Positions 16,573 through 25,363 of a DNA stretch of 29,971 nt are shown piece after piece. Source of the stretch: a virus; IMG/VR virus record IMGVR_UViG_3300031951_000863, positions 1 to 29,971 of that record; one strand, written 5' to 3'. Under the pieces are notes generated by a model. It was given only the letters and a program-made list of their open reading frames with translations, was not told the DNA's origin and searched no databases. Numbering within the stretch: position 1 is the first letter of the stretch; each line of letters opens with the position of its first letter. A program made the position numbers and the translations under genes.

Positions 16573-17785
16573 TTCAGAGGCAAAGGTAATATCAGCAGTA
16601 CTAAATGATAAGCAGATGCATGTTTTGCTTCAGGCCAATCTAGATAACTTACTTAGAACCCATAATGATGTATGGAACTTTATTAGGCATTATTTTGATA
16701 TTAATGGATCTGTTCCGCCATCATCATTAGTAGTTGAAAAGTTTAGAGATTTTCAAATTATTCCAGATATTGGAGCAACCAAACACCATCTAGATGAGCT
16801 ACAGGTTGAGTATTTAAATGATAGCTTAAAAGATATCTTAAGAAATGCTGCTACAGATGTTCAGGGTGGCAATGCAACGCAAGCACTTGATCAGCTTATT
16901 ACTAAGACCTCAGAACTCAAAAAAAATACATCAGCAATAAGAGATGTTGATGTAACTGATATTGATTCTGCCGTTGCCTATTATGAAAATGTTCAAAAGA
17001 TGAAAGAGTCTGGGCAAGTAGGAATCAAGACTGGCTTGCCAGGGTTTGACAATTATCTCCCATCTGGAATTATGCCAGGTCAGCTTGGGGTATTCTTGGC
17101 ATATCCAGGGATTGGAAAATCCTGGCTTGCTCTTTACTTTGCAGTGCAAGCTTGGAAGCAAGGTAAGTCTCCACTAATCATTTCTCTTGAAATGTCAGAA
17201 ACTGAAGTGCGTAATCGTGTATTTGCAATTATGGGCGAAGGCTTGTGGTCACATCGTAAATTAAGTAATGGCGAAGTAGAAATTGATATGTTAAAAAAAT
17301 GGCATACTAGCAAGCTTGAGGGCAAGCCAGCATTTCATATCATCTCAAATGATTCTGGTGGAGAAGTTACGCCATCTGTAATTCGTGGAAAGATTGATCA
17401 GTATAAGCCAGACTTTGTTGTTGTTGATTATCTTCAACTTATGTCTCCTAATCAAAAGTCTGATAATGAGACGGTACGCATGAAGAATCTTTCTCGTGAA
17501 CTTAAACTTATGGCTATTAGCGAAGAGGTACCAATTATTTCAATTTCTTCTGCTACGCCAGATGATGTGAAGGATCTTAGTAGCGCTCCAACACTTGGTC
17601 AAACTGCTTGGTCACGACAAATTGCATATGATGCTGACTGGGTAATGGCACTTGGTCGTGCTACAAATAGTGATATTATTGAGTGTGTATTTAGAAAAAA
17701 TAGAAATGGTTTTATGGGAGACTTTTTAGTTCAAGTAGATTTTGATAGAGGATATTATAGATACAAGGATTTTGAAGAAAAATAA
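16565..17785 (+). CDS. dnaB: Replicative DNA helicase, DnaB-like
   Basis: This 406-residue protein is the probable hexameric fork helicase, moving 5'-3' on single-stranded DNA. The N-terminal region (about 1-135) resembles the helical DnaB N domain. The RecA-type core follows. Its P-loop is A179-YPGI-GKS, with K185 and S186 but alanine in place of the usual first glycine. Walker B is VVVDYLQL with D288. The segment SLEMSETEVRNRVFAIM after the P-loop is typical of DnaB. The GTG start has AGGAAG seven bases upstream. Arginine codons include many CGT, unlike the AGA-dominated tail genes. It is followed by an oxygenase and primase. Confidence 0.9.
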   Translation: MNNSEAKVISAVLNDKQMHVLLQANLDNLLRTHNDVWNFIRHYFDINGSVPPSSLVVEKFRDFQIIPDIGATKHHLDELQVEYLNDSLKDILRNAATDVQGGNATQALDQLITKTSELKKNTSAIRDVDVTDIDSAVAYYENVQKMKESGQVGIKTGLPGFDNYLPSGIMPGQLGVFLAYPGIGKSWLALYFAVQAWKQGKSPLIISLEMSETEVRNRVFAIMGEGLWSHRKLSNGEVEIDMLKKWHTSKLEGKPAFHIISNDSGGEVTPSVIRGKIDQYKPDFVVVDYLQLMSPNQKSDNETVRMKNLSRELKLMAISEEVPIISISSATPDDVKDLSSAPTLGQTAWSRQIAYDADWVMALGRATNSDIIECVFRKNRNGFMGDFLVQVDFDRGYYRYKDFEEK

Positions 17786-17786
17786 T

Positions 17787-18341
17787 ATGTCCATAACTCC
17801 AAGAATTGACAACGGCATAGTTACTGTTTATTCTAATAATATAGATATAGATTACTGGATTAATATTTTAGAAAAGGTAAGTAGCGATTCTTATCCATTT
17901 GAAAATGTAGATCGTAGACCACATCAAACAATGGAAATACCAGCGCTGTATGATAGGCGTGATAGCTACGCATCAATTGAGGTTCGTGCAATGTTTTATA
18001 ATATATTGCACATATCTCTTATTGATTTTATGAAAAAAAATAACATGAGTAAAATGGAACCACTAAGAAGCACAATAACAGCATCCAAGCTTCTACCAAA
18101 TACTCCAATGAATGCACATCAAGATATTACAGATTCAAGAGTAGATAGTTTTATTGCTCAACTATATATTAACGATGATTACGATGGTGGAGAATTATTT
18201 TTTCCAGATCATTCGTATGCTTATAAGCCTAAAGCTGGAGATATGGCATATTACAAAATGAACGATATGCACGGAGTTCTTGAAACAAAATCTGGATTAA
18301 GGTATACTATAGGATACAGTCTATTGGGGCCATACTATTAA
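17787..18341 (+). CDS. 2-oxoglutarate/Fe(II)-dependent dioxygenase, P4H-like
   Basis: This 184-residue enzyme probably hydroxylates a protein or nucleobase with 2-oxoglutarate, O2 and Fe(II). The double-stranded beta-helix core shows all expected ligands: H111-x-D113 (AHQD), distal H162 (MHGV) for iron, and R172 ten residues later (GLRYT) for the 2-oxoglutarate carboxylate. DDYDGGELFF is the strand pattern of prolyl-4-hydroxylase relatives. The substrate cannot be told. The ATG follows the helicase stop by one base (TAATATG) with no ribosome site, so it is translated by coupling. The in-frame ATG at 17742 lies inside the helicase gene and is less likely. It is located between helicase and primase. 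Confidence 0.85.
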   Translation: MSITPRIDNGIVTVYSNNIDIDYWINILEKVSSDSYPFENVDRRPHQTMEIPALYDRRDSYASIEVRAMFYNILHISLIDFMKKNNMSKMEPLRSTITASKLLPNTPMNAHQDITDSRVDSFIAQLYINDDYDGGELFFPDHSYAYKPKAGDMAYYKMNDMHGVLETKSGLRYTIGYSLLGPYY

Positions 18342-18342
18342 T

Positions 18343-19272
18343 ATGAATAAAAACAAGGATACATATACAGAAGATCAGGTTAAAAGAGTGTTGACTGGAA
18401 TTGGAGTTGACATAGAATCTGAGGTAGGGTTAGAGTATATTGTTTTTTGTCCATTTCACAATAATTCTAGAACAGCAGCAGCAGAAATAAATAAATATAA
18501 TGGCATGCTTTTTTGTTTTTCATGTCAAAAAGTTGCAGATTTATTAGAAACAGTTATGCAGGTTAGTGGTAGAACATATTTTGAAGCACTAAGATACATA
18601 AAAAGCAAAGAAAAAGAATCAGATATATCTTTAACAATAAATAAAACACTGTATTCAAAACCAGATTTTGTTCAGTTTGATGAACTATTAATTAAAAGAT
18701 TAAATATTCAAGCACTTGAATCACCTAGGGCCATGAGATATTTTGAGGGAAGAAACATAACAAAAGATTCTGTATCCAGATTTAGTTTAGGATATTCTGA
18801 AAAACAAGATTCAGTAACGATACCAGTACATTCACCAGACGGTATGTGTATTGGTTTTGTTGCAAGAAGTGTTGAGGGTAAAGATTTTAAAAATACACCA
18901 GGACTGCCTAAGAGCAAAGTGCTTTTTAATTTACATAGAATTAAAAATTCTGAAATAGTATACTTAGTAGAGTCTTCATTTGATGCTATTAGATTAGATC
19001 AAGTAGGTTTCCCAGCCGTTGCAACGCTTGGGGCTAATGTTTCTGTATCTCAAACTGAGTTGCTTAAAAAATATTTTAGCAACATAATTTTGATTGCAGA
19101 CAACGATGATGCAGGAAAAACAATGTCAGAGAAACTTATTGAAAAATTAGGATCTCAAATAACAATAATAAATATAGATAAAAAATATAAAGATATTGGA
19201 GACATGGATGATGATTCAATTAGACAACTTGAGTATAAGTTTGACAATTCCATTATCGCTATGCTACAATAG
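18343..19272 (+). CDS. dnaG: DNA primase, DnaG-like
   Basis: This 309-residue protein makes RNA primers for the phage fork. The CHC2 zinc finger is C36-x2-H39 and C58-x2-C61 (FCPFH, FCFSC). The Toprim domain carries E210 (VESSFDA) and D253-N-D255-D (IADNDDAG), the metal-binding residues. It is only about half the length of cellular DnaG and ends soon after Toprim, so the C-terminal helicase-binding domain is missing. It may interact with the helicase in another way. The ATG comes one base after the oxygenase stop (TAATATG) without a Shine-Dalgarno site. Its last codons contain the promoter for the next operon. Confidence 0.9.
   Translation: MNKNKDTYTEDQVKRVLTGIGVDIESEVGLEYIVFCPFHNNSRTAAAEINKYNGMLFCFSCQKVADLLETVMQVSGRTYFEALRYIKSKEKESDISLTINKTLYSKPDFVQFDELLIKRLNIQALESPRAMRYFEGRNITKDSVSRFSLGYSEKQDSVTIPVHSPDGMCIGFVARSVEGKDFKNTPGLPKSKVLFNLHRIKNSEIVYLVESSFDAIRLDQVGFPAVATLGANVSVSQTELLKKYFSNIILIADNDDAGKTMSEKLIEKLGSQITIINIDKKYKDIGDMDDDSIRQLEYKFDNSIIAMLQ
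19241..19270 (+). promoter_or_regulatory. Strong sigma-70-type promoter upstream of SSB-like gene
   Basis: A perfect TTGACA (19241-19246) is followed after 18 bases by TACAAT (19265-19270), which also carries the extended TGn (TGCTACAAT). The start site would be near 19277, giving a leader of about 23 bases with CAAGGAG at 19281-19287. It lies in the last codons of the primase gene and would drive the SSB-like gene and DnaE. It is the best-matched promoter in the window. Confidence 0.7.
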
Positions 19273-19299
19273 AAAAAACACAAGGAGAAACAAAACAAA

Positions 19300-19953
19300 A
19301 TGGCAATCGTAAAAGGACTAAAAAACATAAATGCATTAGTAGATAAGCCTAAGTCCGAAGGAACTGGACTTAAGGTTCGCTGGGTTAAATTGGCAGATGG
19401 TCAATCTGCAAAAATTAGATTTGTTAATGAGCTAGATTCTGATTCTGCACATTTTAACGAAGATCGTGGTTTGGCAGTTGTGGTTTCAGAACACACTAAT
19501 CCAAAGGATTATAAGCGCAAGGCTGCTTGTACACAGGAGTCAGAAGGTCGCTGCTTTGGCTGTGAAATGGCCCGTAAAGAGCCTAAGAGTGGCTGGAGAG
19601 CACGTCTTCGCTTCTATACTAATGTGCTTGTAGAAGATGGATTAGAAGACCCTTATGTGGCTGTTTGGTCACAAGGTATCAGCAAGCAATCAGCATTTAA
19701 TACAATTCGTGAATACGCACTTGAGACTGGTAGCGTATCCAACGTTCAGTGGAAGCTTAAGAGAAATGGTCAGGGTACTGAAACAAACTATACCCTAATC
19801 CCCTCAGCTCCAGATGCAGAACCTTTCAAGTGGGATGGTATTGAACCATTCAATCTTGAAAAGGTTGTTCGTGAAGTTCCATATCCAGAGCAAGAAGCTT
19901 TTTACTTTGGATTTGATACACCTTCCGTTACTGCAACAAACGTTGACTGGTAA
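19300..19953 (+). CDS. gp32-like single-stranded DNA-binding protein
   Basis: This 217-residue protein probably coats single-stranded DNA at the fork. The zinc-ligand pattern H65-x11-C77-x7-C85-x2-C88 is nearly that of T4 gp32 (H64, C77, C87, C90), at almost the same residue numbers. Basic and aromatic patches (WRARLRFYTNVLV, then VQWKLKRNGQG) could bind DNA. The C-terminus (ATNVDW) is only weakly acidic, unlike bacterial SSB tips. Promoter and ribosome site are strong, and codons favour CGT/CGC and AAG, suggesting high expression, as needed for a stoichiometric DNA-coating protein. The position between primase and DnaE agrees. Family membership is by motif match only. Confidence 0.65.
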   Translation: MAIVKGLKNINALVDKPKSEGTGLKVRWVKLADGQSAKIRFVNELDSDSAHFNEDRGLAVVVSEHTNPKDYKRKAACTQESEGRCFGCEMARKEPKSGWRARLRFYTNVLVEDGLEDPYVAVWSQGISKQSAFNTIREYALETGSVSNVQWKLKRNGQGTETNYTLIPSAPDAEPFKWDGIEPFNLEKVVREVPYPEQEAFYFGFDTPSVTATNVDW

Positions 19954-19956
19954 TAT

Positions 19957-22900
19957 ATGAATTATGTTGGGCTTCATGTCCACACACATTACTCGCTAAT
20001 GGATGGTGTGGCAACTCCGCAAGAATATGTAAATAGAGCAGTTGAACTGGGTATGCCAGCAATTGCAATTACAGATCATGGCACTCTTTCTGGACACCGT
20101 GAAATGTATCGTCTTGCAAAAGAAGCAGGTATCAAACCTATTCTTGGCGTAGAAGGCTATATGACGACTAATCGTTTTGATAATAGGGCGAAAGCAGATA
20201 GAACTGATCCATTAGATCAAAACTATCACCATATAGTTCTTCTAGCCAAGAACCAACAAGGATTAGAAAATCTAAACAAGATAAATGAAATTGCTTGGAC
20301 TGAAGGATTTTTTAGTAAACCAAGATTTGACTTTGAAATATTAGAAAAATATAAAGAAGGAATTATTGTAACCTCTGCTTGCCTTAGTGGTTGGATAGCC
20401 AAGGCGGTAGAGTTAGATGAACTTGCTATTGCAAAAAAACATATTAAATGGTTCAAACAAACATTCGGCGATGATTATTATATTGAAGTAATGCCACACA
20501 ATCCAGAATATGTTAATAAGGGACTCATAAGCTTGGCAAAGTCAATGAATGTAAAAATAGTTGTTACACCAGATTGCCATCATTCTGATACCAGTCAAAA
20601 AGAAATTCAAGAACTCATGCTTATTCTTAATACTCATGCCAAATTACAAAAAGATGTAACATATGATAAATCCAAAAAACATAAAGATATGATGGAGCGC
20701 TTGGATTATTTGTATGGAGCAGACCGTCAAATGTCTTTTAGATCTTTTGATATTCACCTGCTTTCCTATGAGGAGATGAAGCAGTGTATGAAAAATCAGG
20801 GTATTGAAAATGAAGAAATGTTTCAATCTACTATTGATATTTATAATAAAGTAGAAGAGTATGATATCAAGTCTGGGCTTACGCTCTTGCCAGTTCAGTA
20901 TAAAAATCCTGATCAAGAGCTTGCCAATCTTGCACTTGCTGCATTAGAAGAAAAAAGATTAAATAGCAACTGGCTTGGTAATGATATTTATGAACAAAGA
21001 CTTGACGAAGAGCTTTACATTATTAGAGAAAAAAAGTTTGCTCCATACTTTCTTGTAGTTCGTAACATGATTAATTGGGCTAAGAAAGAAGGGATTATGG
21101 TTGGTCCAGGTCGTGGATCATCTGCTGGTTCTTTGCTTTGTTACCTTCTTGGAATTACTGAGATTGATCCAATTGAGCATGGACTTCTATTCTTCCGATT
21201 TATTAATCCAGAACGAAATGACTTTCCAGACATTGATACAGACATTCAAGATTCTCGTCGTGATGAGGTAAAAGATTATCTTGTTAGACAATACCGACAT
21301 GTAGCATCTATTGCAACATTTTTAGAGTTTAAAGATAAGGGTGTTGTTAGAGATGTATCTAGAGCTCTCAATATTCCTTTGCCAGATGTTAACAAAGTTT
21401 TAAAAACAGTTGATACTTGGGATGAGTTTTGTACATCTAAAAACTCAGCGTGGTTTCGTGAAAAATATCCAGAGGTAGTGACATACGGTGATCAGTTGCG
21501 TGGTCGTATTCGTGGAACTGGAATTCATGCTGCAGGCGTTGTAACTAGTAAAGAACCAATTTTTAAATACGCTCCACTTGAAACACGCAATGTTACTGGT
21601 GCTGATGAGCGCATTCCAGTTGTAGCGGTAGACATGGAAGAGGCAGAAAGAATTGGTCTTATTAAAATTGACGCTCTTGGTCTAAAAACTTTAAGTGTTC
21701 TTAAAGATACCATAGATATTATTGAGCAAAGACATGATAGAAAGATTGATCTTCTTTATATTGATATGGATGACAAGAATGTTTATCAAATGTTATCTGA
21801 TGGATATACAAAAGGTGTGTTTCAGTGCGAAGCAACGCCTTATACAAATCTATTGGTAAAAATGGGTGTAAAAAATCTTGCAGAATTAGCTGCTTCAAAT
21901 GCTCTTGTTCGTCCAGGTGCAATGAATACCATTGGAAAAGATTATATTGCTCGTAAGCACGGTAGACAAAATATTGATTATATGCATCAAATAATGAAAC
22001 CTTTTACAGAGGAAACATATGGGTGTATCCTATATCAGGAGCAAGTTATGCAGGCCTGTGTAGAGCTCGGCGGTATGACTATGGCAGAGGCTGATAAAGT
22101 AAGAAAGATTATTGGTAAAAAGAAAGATGCAAGAGAATTTAATGCATTCCAAGATAAGTTTGTTAAAGGCGCTTCTGCTTATATTGCTCCTAATGCCGCT
22201 TTGGATCTGTGGCACGATTTTGAGGCGCATGCGGGATACTCGTTCAACAAGTCTCATGCGGTTGCTTACTCTACGCTCTCTTATTGGACGGCGTGGCTAA
22301 AATATCATTATCCTATAGAGTTTATGTATTCTCTTTTAAAGAACGAAAAGGACAAGGACACACGAACGGAGTATTTAATTGAAGCAAAAAGAATGGGCAT
22401 TCCGATTAAGCTACCTCATATTAATGATTCAGATAAAGATTTTAAAATTGAGGGTAAGGGTATCAGGTTCGGTCTTTCTGCCATTAAGTACATCTCTGAT
22501 ACTATTGCTGACAGGTATATTGCTGCTCGTCCATTTAGCTCATACAAGGATGTAGAAGAGTTTACCTTTACAAAAGGTAATGGTGTAAATAGTCGTGCAC
22601 TACAAGCAATGAATGCTATTGGTGCATTAACATTTGCAGATAATCCTTCAGATCAAAATAAAGTAAGAGAAAATCTTTATGAGTATCTTAATTTGCCTGA
22701 ATTTAATATGCCAATTCCTCAGCATTACTATGCATACATAAATGACATTGAAGAGTATGAAGAAAAAGGTGCTTTCATTTTGATGGGTATGGTAAAATCA
22801 ATTAAGAGAGCAAAAGGTTGGTCTAGAATAGAGCTATTAGATAAAACAGGAAGTGTTGGTATATTTGATGAAGAAAATACGGATATTGAGGCTGGTCGTA

Positions 22901-23244
22901 CTTATATTATCCTTGCAAACGATAATAGGGTTGTTTCTGCAGTACCTGTTGATGAAATATCTAATTCATCCGATGCCCTGATAAAGTTTCTTAATTATAA
23001 GATGTTGCCATATAAAGATGACGAAATGTTTGTAGTTTCGTTTAAGCCCAGAATAACTAAAGCTGGTAAAAAGATGGCATCTCTTACAGTTGCAGACTCT
23101 GGAAGAGAGTTACATGCAATTACAGTATTTCCAACAGCATTTCCTAAAGCATATATGCATGTGCAACCAGGAAATGTATATAAGTTTGAACTTGGTAAAA
23201 CAAAAGATGGTACAGTGATAATGGAGGATGTGGTAAGTGTTTGA
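19957..23244 (+). CDS. dnaE: DNA polymerase III alpha subunit (DnaE)
   Basis: This 1095-residue C-family polymerase replicates the phage genome. The N-terminal PHP domain has HVHTHYS (H7, H9), TDHG (D40, H41), E66 and DCHH, so most metal ligands seem intact. The palm carries PGRGSSAGS and the catalytic aspartates D427 and D429 (PDIDTDI) and D572 (IKIDALGL). The C-terminal half has helix-hairpin-helix-like sequence and an OB fold (LMGMVKSIKRAKGWSRIELL). Length is slightly under cellular DnaE. There is no separate proofreading exonuclease gene nearby. The ATG comes three bases after the SSB stop without a ribosome site. The next gene overlaps by eight bases. Confidence 0.96.
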   Translation: MNYVGLHVHTHYSLMDGVATPQEYVNRAVELGMPAIAITDHGTLSGHREMYRLAKEAGIKPILGVEGYMTTNRFDNRAKADRTDPLDQNYHHIVLLAKNQQGLENLNKINEIAWTEGFFSKPRFDFEILEKYKEGIIVTSACLSGWIAKAVELDELAIAKKHIKWFKQTFGDDYYIEVMPHNPEYVNKGLISLAKSMNVKIVVTPDCHHSDTSQKEIQELMLILNTHAKLQKDVTYDKSKKHKDMMERLDYLYGADRQMSFRSFDIHLLSYEEMKQCMKNQGIENEEMFQSTIDIYNKVEEYDIKSGLTLLPVQYKNPDQELANLALAALEEKRLNSNWLGNDIYEQRLDEELYIIREKKFAPYFLVVRNMINWAKKEGIMVGPGRGSSAGSLLCYLLGITEIDPIEHGLLFFRFINPERNDFPDIDTDIQDSRRDEVKDYLVRQYRHVASIATFLEFKDKGVVRDVSRALNIPLPDVNKVLKTVDTWDEFCTSKNSAWFREKYPEVVTYGDQLRGRIRGTGIHAAGVVTSKEPIFKYAPLETRNVTGADERIPVVAVDMEEAERIGLIKIDALGLKTLSVLKDTIDIIEQRHDRKIDLLYIDMDDKNVYQMLSDGYTKGVFQCEATPYTNLLVKMGVKNLAELAASNALVRPGAMNTIGKDYIARKHGRQNIDYMHQIMKPFTEETYGCILYQEQVMQACVELGGMTMAEADKVRKIIGKKKDAREFNAFQDKFVKGASAYIAPNAALDLWHDFEAHAGYSFNKSHAVAYSTLSYWTAWLKYHYPIEFMYSLLKNEKDKDTRTEYLIEAKRMGIPIKLPHINDSDKDFKIEGKGIRFGLSAIKYISDTIADRYIAARPFSSYKDVEEFTFTKGNGVNSRALQAMNAIGALTFADNPSDQNKVRENLYEYLNLPEFNMPIPQHYYAYINDIEEYEEKGAFILMGMVKSIKRAKGWSRIELLDKTGSVGIFDEENTDIEAGRTYIILANDNRVVSAVPVDEISNSSDALIKFLNYKMLPYKDDEMFVVSFKPRITKAGKKMASLTVADSGRELHAITVFPTAFPKAYMHVQPGNVYKFELGKTKDGTVIMEDVVSV

Positions 23245-23554
23245 TGAACTAGCAGAAAAAATACATGATAATGCAAAATCAAAAGGATTCTGGGATAGAC
23301 CTGCAGATGAAATATTTGTTGCAAAACAAATGATGATGATTGTTTCAGAAGTAGTAGAAGCAATGGAAGTTGTTCGTAAAGATATGGATCCAGATAAACT
23401 ATCTGATGAGTTTGCGGATATTATTATTCGTACCCTTGATCTGTATGCAGGCATGGTGGATGCAGGATATATGAAAAAATCTCTTGATTATGCTATTAAA
23501 GAAAAGATGGATATTAATTCTAATAGGCCAAAGAAACATGGTGTTAGATTCTAA
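23237..23554 (+). CDS. MazG-like nucleoside triphosphate pyrophosphohydrolase
   Basis: This 105-residue all-helical protein probably cleaves nucleoside triphosphates or their alarmone-like relatives to monophosphates and pyrophosphate. The metal-binding pattern E38-x2-E41 (SEVVEA) and E58-x2-D61 (DEFADIII) matches the MazG fold. It is a single-domain form, as in many phages, and shorter than two-domain cellular MazG. It starts with GTG at 23237, nine bases after GGAGG, overlapping the end of dnaE, and stops in TAATG with recA. A role in nucleotide-pool control beside replication genes is known for phage MazG, but the substrate here is unknown. Confidence 0.75.
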   Translation: MFDELAEKIHDNAKSKGFWDRPADEIFVAKQMMMIVSEVVEAMEVVRKDMDPDKLSDEFADIIIRTLDLYAGMVDAGYMKKSLDYAIKEKMDINSNRPKKHGVRF

Positions 23555-24570
23555 TGACACCAAGTGTAGAGGAAGTACTTGCACAGCTTAATCCTAAATT
23601 ACGAAAAAATATTTTAATTGGAGACTCTGTTCCAAAAACAGAATATGCTACTACTCCTAGCTTTGGACTTAATCGTGCCCTTAACGGTGGACTTCCGTAT
23701 GGCAGACAAGTGCTTATATGGGGTAGTAAATCTTCAGCCAAGTCATCTCTATGCCTACAAATGATTGCGCTTGCTCAGAAAGAAGGCAAGGTTTGTGCAT
23801 GGATTGATGCAGAAATGTCATATGACAAAGCATGGGCAGAAAAGCTTGGGGTAGATACATCAAAACTTATTGTCTCTCAAGCAAGAACTATTAATGAAAT
23901 GGTTGATGTTGGTGTAAACCTAATGGAAGCTGGAGTTGATCTTATTGTAGTTGACTCTATTACATCTTTACTACCTGCAATTTATTTTGAAAAAGATAGC
24001 GATGAACTAAAACAACTTGAGAATACAAAGCAGATTGGTGCAGAGTCTCGTGACTTTAGCAATGCTTGGAAAATGCTTAACTATGCAAATAATAAAGTCA
24101 AGCCAACACTGCTTGTTCTAATTTCACAATCAAGAAATAATATTAGTGCAATGTATACAAGTCAGCAGCCCACTGGAGGACAGGCCACTAAATTTTATTC
24201 ATCTACTGTTATAAAACTATTTTCATCTGAATCAGATAACCAAGCAATTAAGGGGAAGATTAATGTTGGAGATAAACTTATTGAAGAAAAGATTGGTAGA
24301 AAAGTTCGTTGGGAACTTCAGTTCTCTAAAACTTCTCCTGCTTTCCAGTCTGGGGAATATGATTTTTATTTCAGAGGCACTGATGTTGGGGTTGATACCA
24401 TTGGCGATCTCGTTGACACTGCTGAACTGATGGGCATTGTTGAAAGAACAGGTGCTTGGTATGTTTTACCAGATGGCACTAAAGTTCAAGGCAGGGAAGG
24501 CTTTATAAATCGTGTAAAAGAGGATTTAAACCTACAAGATGATATTAGGTCTAAGGTAATGAATGCTTAA
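23554..24570 (+). CDS. recA: RecA/UvsX-like recombinase
   Basis: This 338-residue recombinase forms filaments on single-stranded DNA and promotes strand exchange. The core starts with LNRALNGGLPYGR. The P-loop is G57-SKSSA-K63-S64, with alanine where the last glycine of GxxxxGK[ST] is usual (a GCC codon). Walker B ends in D134 (LIVVDSITS). The ATP-binding core has LVLISQSR and PTGGQATKFYSS, matching RecA L2-type sequence. It has no long C-terminal domain, like phage UvsX. It starts in TAATG with the MazG-like gene; a small zinc-protein gene starts eight bases before its stop. Confidence 0.88.
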   Translation: MTPSVEEVLAQLNPKLRKNILIGDSVPKTEYATTPSFGLNRALNGGLPYGRQVLIWGSKSSAKSSLCLQMIALAQKEGKVCAWIDAEMSYDKAWAEKLGVDTSKLIVSQARTINEMVDVGVNLMEAGVDLIVVDSITSLLPAIYFEKDSDELKQLENTKQIGAESRDFSNAWKMLNYANNKVKPTLLVLISQSRNNISAMYTSQQPTGGQATKFYSSTVIKLFSSESDNQAIKGKINVGDKLIEEKIGRKVRWELQFSKTSPAFQSGEYDFYFRGTDVGVDTIGDLVDTAELMGIVERTGAWYVLPDGTKVQGREGFINRVKEDLNLQDDIRSKVMNA

Positions 24571-24754
24571 TTACACAACCTATCCTGGCATTTTTCCATG
24601 TAAAACGTGTAAAGAAGATGTAAAGACATGCAGGGTATATCCTGATACGGGAGAGTCAACATGGCTTTGTAGTAAAAAACACTTATCAAAATGCCAGCTT
24701 TATATAGTTGGATATAAAAAGAAAAGAGATTATGAGCGAAAAGAACGAGAGTAA
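24563..24754 (+). CDS. Small cysteine-rich, probably zinc-binding protein
   Basis: This 63-residue protein carries CKTC (C13-C16), C23, C36 and C44, plus H40, in an arrangement that could bind zinc; it matches no ribbon I recognise. The end is strongly basic (KKKRDYERKERE). The ATG overlaps the recA stop and has AAGG six bases upstream. It overlaps the following gene by 23 bases. A nucleic-acid-binding or recombination accessory role is inferred from its place between recA and the resolvase-like gene. Confidence 0.55.
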   Translation: MLNYTTYPGIFPCKTCKEDVKTCRVYPDTGESTWLCSKKHLSKCQLYIVGYKKKRDYERKERE

Positions 24755-25025
24755 AAGACTTGGTGCTAAGCAGCATAAAAACTCTGGTAGGAATACAAAA
24801 AAGGGTGACGCTACTTGGAAAAATTTTACGGTTGATTTTAAAGAAAGCTCTAAATCCTTTACTATAAATAAAGATGTCTGGGCAAAAGCAGTAACAGATG
24901 CAATTAGAAATGGAAATGATCCAGCTATAGTAATTGTTTTGGGAGATTCTGGAGTAAGAACAAGATTAGCTGTAGTAGAAGTAGGACTTTTAGAAGATAT
25001 TTTAGGAGAATATAATGAAAAATAA
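24732..25025 (+). CDS. Holliday-junction-resolvase-like nuclease (PD-(D/E)XK)
   Basis: This 97-residue protein probably cuts branched DNA. Near the N-terminus lies RLGAKQHKNSGR, then KGD with D26, then D35-x-K37 (FTVDFKES) and WAKAVTDAIRNG. That order matches phage resolvase-like members of the PD-(D/E)XK superfamily. The start at ATG 24732 is preferred over the in-frame TTG at 24708, which has no ribosome site; the chosen one has AAGAGA just upstream. It lies among recombination genes. A second junction-cutting enzyme of RuvC type is encoded 1.4 kb downstream. Its specificity is inference. Confidence 0.65.
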   Translation: MSEKNESKRLGAKQHKNSGRNTKKGDATWKNFTVDFKESSKSFTINKDVWAKAVTDAIRNGNDPAIVIVLGDSGVRTRLAVVEVGLLEDILGEYNEK

Positions 25026-25329
25026 TGAGCAGTCAAAAACAACACTTGATATGATTAATGGACTTTCTGAGATTTCTGATTATATGAATGATGAGGAACT
25101 TACTACTGCTTTAACCATGATTGCAAAATTAATCATTAAACCAGATATTCCCCCACATGTAGCAAGTCTTGAAATTGTTAGGCTGCAGGCTATTGCAGCA
25201 AAAATGTCATTTAAGGCTACTTGGATGACAAATGTAGATAAATCTGATAGAGGAAAGAAAAATATTTATTACACGGCAGCTGAGTCCATAAACAATCTTG
25301 TGTCAGCACTCAAGTATATAATGCGCTAG
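25015..25329 (+). CDS. Unknown helical protein
   Basis: This 104-residue protein is not recognised. It looks helical (DMINGLSEISDYMNDEELTT, then HVASLEIVRLQAIAAKMS), with no cysteines or membrane segments. The C-terminus contains a Lys/Tyr stretch (DRGKKNIYYTAAE) that might contact DNA or a partner. The start overlaps the resolvase-like gene by 11 bases and has a good AGGAG site. It is the last gene before a promoter-like element, so it probably ends a transcription unit. Its neighbours suggest DNA metabolism. Confidence 0.55.
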   Translation: MKNNEQSKTTLDMINGLSEISDYMNDEELTTALTMIAKLIIKPDIPPHVASLEIVRLQAIAAKMSFKATWMTNVDKSDRGKKNIYYTAAESINNLVSALKYIMR

Positions 25330-25331
25330 TC

Positions 25332-25340
25332 TGATATACT
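25332..25340 (+). promoter_or_regulatory. Extended -10 promoter (TGATATACT)
   Basis: TATACT preceded by TGn lies in the 34-base gap before the Cas4-like gene. The start site would be near 25347, leaving a leader of about 17 bases with AAGGA (25354-25358). No good -35 box is seen. Confidence 0.4.
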
Positions 25341-25363
25341 TATATATAACAAAAAGGATAACT

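Noticed and set aside
17742-17786. Upstream in-frame start for the oxygenase at 17742
   Set aside because: It lies within the helicase gene with no ribosome site, while 17787 follows the helicase stop directly and fits the domain boundary.
24708-24731. TTG start at 24708 for the resolvase-like gene
   Set aside because: No ribosome site, and the ATG at 24732 begins at a more typical place.
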